From the NCBI GenBank assembly GCA_963556145.1, contig OY744473.1:4836001-4900000 (forward strand): DNA of 64,000 nt. Reading direction: 5' to 3'. Position numbers and translations under genes: made by a program. Shown here piece by piece: positions 57,263-64,000 of the stretch; position 1 is the stretch's first letter, and each line of letters starts with the position of its first letter. The stretch is from Hygrocybe punicea. Taxonomy: Eukaryota; Basidiomycota; Agaricomycetes; Agaricales; Hygrophoraceae. The notes beneath the pieces are model-generated. The model did no database searches. It saw only the letters and a list, made by a program, of their open reading frames with translations, and was not told the DNA's origin.

Positions 57263-59081
57263 TCAAAAATATGAGTATGCATTTGTAATGTCTACAAGCC
57301 ATTTATAAAATACCGCCGAAAATGTGTCCGCAAAAGATCCGATTGGTGCCCGAGTGGATTTCGCGCCTTGCTTCATGTTGGACCACAAGCTGCAGGTGTG
57401 ATACCGTTCGATCTTGTTCACGAAGTAATTGACATTGTTGGTGTTTGAATCAACAATGAGCGAAATGTCCATGCGACAGAATACACTCATCGAAGGTTTC
57501 CCACCAATCAACGTCGACTCTATGGCATACAGCCCCTCGTAGGTGTCTCGTACGAAGCCGAAGAATTGCTGTCTTGCTTGATCTCGAATTGCAATGGAGC
57601 CGTGATCCGGATTGCAAACATCGGTCTTCATGAGCATTCCCTGTGCTTGGAACGATCTTGGAAAATGCCAAAAACTCGTGAACATGTAATGCGAGACGGA
57701 GGGCATCTGCCTACCTCAATTCCTCTAACGTATAGAAGGTCGTCACAATATCCCACCTCCATGATTTGCTCTCTTTGTTGTAATGCGTATGGACCGTGTA
57801 AATGTCCCTTCCACCTAACAAAAACACTCGCCATTCTCCGATCTTGGCCAGCGGCTCAACATAGGTTTGACCGAACCAACGTGAACCGGGGACCTCACAG
57901 TTCAGGCACATATAGTCCCAATTCCGCCTTGGATCGCCCGGGAACAACACATGGTGACCGGTGTCACTATGCGTTCGCTTCAAAACAATGTTCGGTGGAA
58001 ACGGTTCACCGTCCTTCAGCAGCCTTGATTGTGGTCGCATCGTGTGCGTCCTTGACAATGCGACATGGAGCAAGTTTTGCATCTGCGTCCATTTCGAATG
58101 CACGGTGTTCATTTGTTTCGGTGGTGGCCACACCTGAATCGTTCGACACAGCTGGTCAATTCCGGCCAAGAATGTCGACACGTTTTCGACCGTTATACCA
58201 TATTGATTACCACTATAGATGACATTCGAATTAACCGAATTAAAAAGAAAGGAAACTCGGCAAAAATGTTTGACACGCTTACATATAGGACATTCCCATG
58301 TCCACACCACCAAATACGCAATCGGTGGATTTGAACTTATTCCATGTTAAGTTCGACCCCGGTGAGTTGAGCATGGCATGAGCGAACTCCGGCCAAAACA
58401 TGTATTCAACATTGAAGCGGCGTATTGCACTGTTGGGCTCGTCACACCGCCAGTGGTGCATTCGCATAGCAACATAAACCTGGAATTGGAAAGTATTCTT
58501 TAGCGATAATTCTCCATACATTTTTAAAATATACAAACCCATTCCTGCATGCAAACGAAATATCGCGTCTTGTGCGCCTTGAGATTGTGAATATAACCAT
58601 CAAGGTGCGAGATGGTTTCGTACTCGTCTTGTGAAATCGTAACGTTGACGAATGCAAGATCATTGGTTGCAGCGGCTTTGCTTGTAATACGGGTGGTGGG
58701 ATCAAGAACAAAGATTATGTGGAAAACGGGATCGGTCCTGATGGACTGTGTAATCGTGCTCATGGCTGCATCCTCCATCTCCACATCGGAAGTGGGATCT
58801 GGTGTATTGGACGCCGTCGATGGCAACAACGCAAGTTCCTCTTCAGTAGCATTTCGAACACCTATGGAATTTTCTGCGCCCTTCCGTCCAATACAGCTGG
58901 ATAGAGGACAGGTACCGGATGCGATGCAATTTGGATGCTTGCTTGCGGATCCACAATGGCGCTGACAGGAACTTCCTTCCCTTTTCCAGAGGATAGTTTG
59001 CGTCTGCATCGAGAGGCAGTTTCGTCCTGGACAGATGTGGCGGCACACTTCGTAGCCAACTTCCTTGCGAGATTTGGGCAT
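57263..59081 (-). CDS. ATP-grasp-like hypothetical (gene C)
   Basis: Minus strand from about MPKSRKEVGYEVC (59081; the first 70 residues may use another frame). Then NATEEELALLPSTAS and an exon ending HKTRYFVCMQEW. The next exon reads VYVAMRMHHWRCD…VEYMFWPEFAHAMLNSPG, followed by GNQYGITVENVSTFLAGI. Then VLKRTHSDTGHHVLFP, RWFGQTYVEPLAKIGEWRVF and LLGGRDIYTVHTHY, and after an intron VFCRMDISLIVDSN and NYFVNKIERYHTCSLWSN, ending 57263. The order Lys-rich strand, GEWRVF…GG, R-x-D-I, then N-x-x-E is what I would expect of an ATP-grasp fold, with Asp, Asn and Glu as metal ligands. This is an inference; substrate unknown. It converges on gene B. Confidence 0.5.
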
Positions 59082-59354
59082 ATTGAAGGTCTAACAGATC
59101 AGATTATGTTAGTTTGTAAATTCAACGGGGTTCAGAATGGTACTGTGATATACCGGTATGTGTTCTATAACTCGGGATGTGTTGTGAGATGGTGAGTGTG
59201 AAGGAGAAGAAGAGTTAATCAAGTTTGGATAATCGTTTTGACTATCAATGATATCAGATTCGTGTCAGGTGACAACGGCAACAATGATGCTCCCCCGGTT
59301 GGATCGGCAAGGGGTTGGTTGTGCACCCATATTTGTCTTTAGAATGAATAACAA
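59082..59354. other. Intergenic
   Basis: No gene was seen between gene C and array 2. Confidence 0.5.
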
Positions 59355-59432
59355 TGTAATGACCTGCCGAACACGTGTCAAACAGGCCGAACACTGTTCG
59401 GCAAGTGTTCGGTTAGTCATATGCATCTTGAT

Positions 59433-59823
59433 TAGTGTTGCCGAAGTTCAGTTCGGTCCGGTTCCGAGCCTTTTTGGCGGAACCGCGAACTGAACTTCGG
59501 GTCCGGTTTGGCGCATGGCCAAACCTGGACCCGAACGGCTTTGAACCGTCTCTTCGCGTTCGGTCTGGGGTTCAGACGCGGTCTGAACCCCAGACCGAGG
59601 TTGGCTCACCCCTGAGCTCCGTTCTCCTCGCGAATGGCAGGCACGTATCAATTGATACGGCGCTACGCTTCGCGAGGAAGTTGGGCTATGGGGGAGCCGT
59701 CTGGTGCTGTTGCTGCTGCTGCTGCTGCTGCTGTTGCCGCCGTTGCTGCTGCCGCCGTTGCTGCTGTTGCTCCTGCGCTCCTGCTGCTGCTGCTGCCGGC
59801 GCTGCTGCTGCTGTCGTGGCCGT

Positions 59824-59895
<72 letters not shown>

Positions 59896-60401
59896 TGCTG
59901 TTGCTGCTGCGCTCCTGCTGCTGCTGCTGTTGCCGTTGCCGCTGCCGCTGTTGCTGCTGCTGCCGACATTGCTGCTGCTGCTGCTGGGCGTCGTGGTTGT
60001 CGTTGCCGTGGTTGTCGATTTGCCTGTCGCAAATAACATTAGTAAAGTTAAGAAACAAAGGAAACTTACCTTGAGGAACACAACACAAATTGTGTTGTGT
60101 TCAATCCGCGTTGATGTTACTGTGTCACGTGAAAGCTACTACGGCCGGTCACATGATACCGTTTAACATGAAATGGTAAGTAAAGAAATATGAAAAACAA
60201 ATGAAATAAATTCCTTAAAAATATCCGCGTTCGCGGTTTGGACGCGGTTTGGAGCCGTTCAGGAAATCCGGCCAGCCTCGAAACCCTGAACCGAACCCGC
60301 GGTCCGGTTCAGCATTTGGCTGAACTTAGACTGAACCCCGGGTTCGGTTCGGGGTTTGAACCGGGTTCGGCTAGGTTCGGAACCGAACTACGGCAACACT
60401 A
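59433..60401. mobile_element. Non-autonomous hAT element with trinucleotide-rich interior
   Basis: The 969 bp element has ends TAGTGTTGCCG and CGGCAACACTA. Further inward both ends are rich in GGTTC/GAACC words in inverted orientation. A perfect 8 bp duplication ATCTTGAT flanks it (59425-59432 and 60402-60409), diagnostic of hAT insertion. No transposase is encoded; a CTG/CCG-type tract fills the centre. It lies inside satellite array 2. Confidence 0.9.
59703..60025. repeat. (CTG)n/(TTGCCG)n compound microsatellite inside the hAT element
   Basis: About 320 bp of ctg, ttg, ccg and tgccgt units. All six frames stay open with single-residue runs (Leu, Cys, Ala, Gln, Ser, Asn), a composition artefact and not evidence of coding. 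Confidence 0.85.
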
Positions 60402-61020
60402 ATCTTGATGCGTTAATCAATGTCCGTATGGCTTGTCGAACACTTGTCGAACAGTGTTCGGCCTGTTCGACAAGTGTTCGACAAGCCGTAGCTACGTTAA
60501 TATATATTACACTTAATTTATTGACGTAGTAATGACTTGTCGAACACTTGTCGAACAGGCCGAACACTGTTCGACAAGTGTTCGGCAAGTCAATGCTACG
60601 TCAATAAATTAAGTGGAACATATATTAACGTAGAAATGGCTTGTCGAACACTTGTCGAACAGTGTTCGGCCTGTTCGACAAGTGTTCGACAAGTCATTGC
60701 TACGTTAATCTATATTCCACTTGATTTATTAACAAAGCAATGACTTGTCGAACACTTGTCGAACAGTGTTCGGCCTGTTCGACAAGTGTTCGACAAGCCG
60801 TAGCTACGTTAATATATATTACACTTAATTTATTGACGTAGCAATGACTTGTCGAACACTTGTCGAACAGTGTTCGGCCTGTTCGACAAGTGTTCGACAA
60901 GTCATTGCTACGTTAATATATATTCCACTTGATTTATTGATGTAGCATTGACTTGTCGAACACTTTTCGAACACTGTTCGGCCTGTTCGACGAGTGTTCG
61001 ACAAGCGTTCGATAATCCAT

Positions 61021-61366
61021 TGTCTATGTTAATGACCATACCATTATGTATATTAACATCAAGCATGTTCAATCTCTTCGACGTGTCACAAGTTAACAAT
61101 ATATATTTGTATAGCTACATGACAAATAGCGCTTATCGACATTTTAAGGATGTATTACGGCACAACTTCAGAATCTGTTTGGTTGTATGTTATTTGTACA
61201 CCGCGTGTCCGATCAATGTATACAATGCCGAACATGTGTCGTTGACAGGTCATCTGACTTGGCCAGTTGCTTCATAGGCTAGGGCATCGACCCTGACATC
61301 CAACGTTTTCCGTTCCCCTCATTTTTTCCCTCAGACGCCCACCACAAAGATTCTACTACAGCTACC
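61021..61366. other. Spacer and probable promoter of gene D
   Basis: AT-rich, then a C/T-rich stretch (ttttccgttcccctcattttttccctcag, split here by context at 61305-61335) shortly before the start codon at 61367. Pyrimidine-rich leaders are common before basidiomycete starts. Confidence 0.35.
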
Positions 61367-63387
61367 ATGTCCTTGCCAGTCGTCAAAACTTCGACTCCCG
61401 CCGTCAATCCCGCGGCTTTCAAATACTGGCCTGATGCGCCGCCCAAAAAGCTGCAGGAGCTGCATCGCATCTTCCAAATCCAGTACATGGTCCCGCCGAA
61501 GATTCCGGCACCCAACAAGGAATCCGGCACCGTTCCCGTCTTCTCTCGTAATCTCTATGTACTGAAGACCCACCCTCACGATGCCACCGCCCGAGGCGAG
61601 TTATGGCGGGAAATGCCCGAACGATACGAGGAACTGCTGCGTTGATTGATTTATCAAATGGATATGTACATCTACGCGACAGCAGCCGTCGCATACAACA
61701 AGGCACCCCACTACTCGCCGGACTACGTCAAAAACGATAAGGAAGGGACCGATTTACTTCGGGATTACCTCAAGTATACCGACACCGTCATGGATGAAAT
61801 TTGGGCAGAGGTTTTGGTCGCAAAACAGGCCAACGAGGTTGCCCGTGACTGGCGAAGCAAGATTTTCGACGATTGGCTCCTCAAAGAGTTTTATGTCGGC
61901 AAGCATTCTCCATCGGCATTGATTCAACATGGCGCTGTTAGCACCGAGACCATGCCAGAGGACCTCGGTGAGTATATATACGCATTGGCAGACAAATGGA
62001 TTATGACATCTGGCATCATAGATTGGGCGAAATACGACGAATCTGTGCCAGCATGGCACAGCGGAACCTCTGCAAATTGGTCGTTCGGTGGGCTTCCGGA
62101 CGCCACAAAGCTCGAAATCATCGGTCATGTTATTGCTTGGTGTAAAGGACATAGTGTCCTCGTCAATGCCGATGTGGCGGAGGACGATGAAGGTATGATC
62201 TATAATTACATGTGTGAATGTGCTAATAATATAATACATTTGCAGAAGAGCCGGTTCCCCAGGGCAAGGGCAAGGGCAAAGCCAAGTCAAAATCGGTCAA
62301 AAAACAGAAGACATCCTCCGCTGGTTTGTACAAATTTTTAACCATAGCAGTGTATAGATGTACTGAATATTCAGGTGGCGCAGACAATTCGTCCGAGAAG
62401 GACAAAAAGAAGCCCAAGCCCAAGCCCAAGCCCAGTAAGTACTTTCATTGTCTGTGATCATCACACACGGTAACTCCTCATCATCACAGAACGCACCGTG
62501 AAGTCCAAACCCGATGACGACGCTGACGGTGAGTTATTAAATTCTAAATATCAAGCTTATAACGCATATTGTTCATTCATGCATAGACGATATCAAGTTT
62601 GTCTTTTGAGTGCAGTAAGGTGTCTGTGGTCCAGCTCTGAATTTAGATTCTAAATATCAAGCTTATAACGCATATTGTTCATTCATGCATAGACGATATC
62701 AAGATGGAGGAGGACGTAGCCCCGGTAAAGAAGAAACGATCAAAGGCTCAAATGCGTACGTTACTCACTTTGCTCTGAATAATGCACTGACATCTCGCAG
62801 TCGCTGTCGAAATTGCGCCGTCGCGTGGATCCAAGAAATCCGAATCCGAAAAATTGACAGTGGAAGTTAAACCACCCGTCTCCTCCGAGTCGGATGATGT
62901 GCCACTGGAATCCGCAAAGTTGGGCTTGTTAGGACCAGAATGGGAGGGGTTGTTGCATTCTGATGACGATGTAATCATGCACGACAACGATGGACCTCCC
63001 AAACCCATACAGGACTCTCTCAGCGGCGATCACGAGGATGGCGAGACAGCAAAGAGGAGGAAGTTGGATCTGGCATCGGAGCAAGCCGGTATTATCGCAG
63101 AAAGGCTCCAGCCAGCGAAGCCTCCGAAGAAGTCTCCAACTCCGGGTATGCACATCACACTCTATATAGATTTCACATCTGATCTTATCAATATCCTAGG
63201 ATTCCGTCCCAATACGCGTGCATCGTCACGCCATCAGTTGTCGACCCCGGCGGAGCCAGGCGGTTTATCAATGGATGTAGATTGGAGCAATATCGTTCCT
63301 CACGATATCCTAGTCTCGATTACGCCGAGCCAAACAAGGCCTTCATCTCCCAAGGCGTCAACATCTAAACTGGACCCTGGCCCTTAG
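61367..63387 (+). pseudogene. Lineage-specific mushroom hypothetical (gene D), one TGA
   Basis: Starts MSLPVVKTSTPAVNP at 61367 and runs through LQELHRIFQIQYMVPPKIP, FSRNLYVLKTHPHDATARG and MPERYEELLR. A TGA at 61643-61645 follows, and the same frame continues LIYQMDMYIYATAAVAYNK…DEIWAEVLVAKQANEVARDW and ADKWIMTSGIIDWAKYDESVPAW to about 62190. Small exons then encode a Lys/Pro-rich linker (KGKGKAKSKSVKKQK, KPKPKPKP). The last exons are acidic and disordered, ending SKASTSKLDPGP-like at 63387. The N-terminal 250 residues look folded; the family is known to me only as a mushroom hypothetical. The lone TGA probably derives from CGA. A 57 bp exact duplication lies in an intron (62541-62597 and 62647-62703). 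Confidence 0.55.
62541..62703. repeat. 57 bp exact direct duplication in a gene D intron
   Basis: 62541-62597 and 62647-62703 are identical. Each copy ends with an acceptor-like gcatag followed by acgatatcaag, so either copy could serve as the start of the next exon; only the second leads into the open KMEEDVAPVKKK frame. Confidence 0.85.
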
Positions 63388-63900
63388 TTTCGGTTGCTGT
63401 AAGTCCTCTTTTTGTGGAGTATTAATTATATTTGACTAAAGACACTTTTATCTCAGTCGTTGATTTCTGGTAATCTGTTGGTAATCTGTGCCCTCAATGT
63501 CCTCCTCTACCGCCATTCTTTACATTTGTACAATATCTGTACATTTCTTTTTTTGCTCTATTGAAAATGGCTTGTGTTACTTTCCTATGACCATAACAAT
63601 TGAGTAAGATAATAAGTATACACAGATATCACATAAGACATCGATCTTGGTGACTGAAAACCTGTTTGCCTAAATTAAGTGTATTAATTTCAGTTCACGT
63701 TTGTCAGTACAGCCACCACAGGTAACATGAGAAGGTAACATGAGAAGGACAACCTTGGATTACTATGACTCGAGTTAATGAACATTCAAATTGAATATAT
63801 GTAATAAACCAGAACTGCCAACTTTATGGACCAATTAAATGGGAAGACACATAGGAGACGGATGAGGAATTTTTGCCATCAAATAATATTGAGATCTCCA
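63388..63900. other. Intergenic to the right edge
   Basis: AT-rich; contains a short duplication (gtaacatgagaaggtaacatgagaagg) at about 63722-63750. No gene was seen. Confidence 0.5.
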
Positions 63901-63904
63901 CTCA

Positions 63905-64000
63905 ATTATTTTGTTGCTATCATAAGTCCGAAAATGTCGAAAACATAACGTTATCCACTTTTTACAACGTTTTCGGACTTATGATAACAACAAAAATAAT
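63905..64000. repeat. Imperfect palindrome at the right edge
   Basis: attattttgttg.ctatcataagtccgaaaa and its complement flank a roughly 40 bp centre, so the stem is about 30 bp. It may be a very short MITE or one end of a fold-back element cut by the window edge. Confidence 0.6.

Larger units (their letters stand above)
59355..61020. repeat. Satellite array 2, about 105 bp unit, split by a hAT element
   Basis: The first diverged copy is at 59355-59424. After the hAT insertion (59433-60401), copies start near 60427, 60532, 60637, 60741, 60844 and 60950. Each has a roughly 55 bp near-perfect palindrome built from TTGTCGAACA words in direct, then inverted, order around GTTCGGCC, and an AT-rich spacer (gctacgttaatatatat…ttaatttattgacgtagc). 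The core is shared with array 1; spacers and period differ. Confidence 0.9.

Noticed and set aside
59435..60166. Long overlapping open frames on both strands encoding poly-Leu, poly-Ala, poly-Gln or poly-Ser
   Set aside because: They come from a stop-free trinucleotide microsatellite inside a hAT element; every frame is open and no real domain is present.
61643..61645. In-frame TGA codons as selenocysteine or a reassigned code
   Set aside because: TGA also ends intact genes in the window (for example the 34022 gene), and the same kind of TGA occurs in dead transposons; CpG mutation is simpler.

Overview
The window is nuclear DNA of a filamentous basidiomycete, most likely an Agaricomycete. 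The evidence is genes broken by many 45-65 base GT..AG introns (often with a CTAAC/CTGAC-like branch site), the F-box, JmjC, TSR4 and CCCH-Smr gene types typical of mushrooms, and several gene families I know only as lineage-specific mushroom hypotheticals. The genus cannot be told from this sequence alone. It is accessory DNA: about a third is recognisable transposons, many genes are decayed, and long AT-rich stretches hold nothing I can identify.

Layout. 0.1-3.4 kb: one exon of a cysteine-rich protein and a degenerate tandem repeat. 3.4-10.3 kb: a decayed Tc1/mariner element (TA duplications, 196 bp inverted repeats) with a young, intact Tc1/mariner element (4492-7472) nested inside its transposase gene. 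Both carry, opposite the transposase, the same type of accessory gene ending in a SAM-like domain. 11-13.2 kb: Copia integrase remnant and a MITE. 13.4-18.3 kb: a JmjC-domain gene split by a short-LTR element that encodes a proline-rich repeat protein and no pol. 18.9-23.6 kb: decayed copies of two normally conserved genes, CCCH/DUF1771/Smr and TSR4 (PDCD2-like). 23.9-29.4 kb: a repeat-containing hypothetical, an intact five-exon cysteine-cluster gene and an F-box gene. 29.7-32.5 kb: a second, nearly unmutated pol-less LTR element with a clear tRNA primer site. 33-34 kb: a small F-box-like gene. 34-41 kb: mostly non-coding repeats. 41.6-44.7 kb: an apparently complete PIF/Harbinger element with DDE transposase and Myb-like ORF2. 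44.9-51.1 kb: two head-to-head P-loop NTPase/nuclease-like genes of the Crinkler-RHS type. 51.7-61.0 kb: two satellite arrays sharing a palindromic TTGTCGAACA core bracket three lineage-specific genes, one ATP-grasp-like; the right array is interrupted by a non-autonomous hAT element with a perfect 8 bp duplication. 61.4-63.4 kb: a fourth gene of that block.

Two themes connect the parts. First, insertions can be ordered in time: inner mariner, Harbinger and the 29.7 kb LTR element look young, while the outer mariner and the 15.7 kb LTR element are old. Second, otherwise open genes are broken by isolated in-frame TGA codons, as expected if CGA arginine codons mutate at CpG, which suggests methylation-driven or RIP-like decay of repeated DNA. 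All splice models and names below come from reading the sequence by eye.
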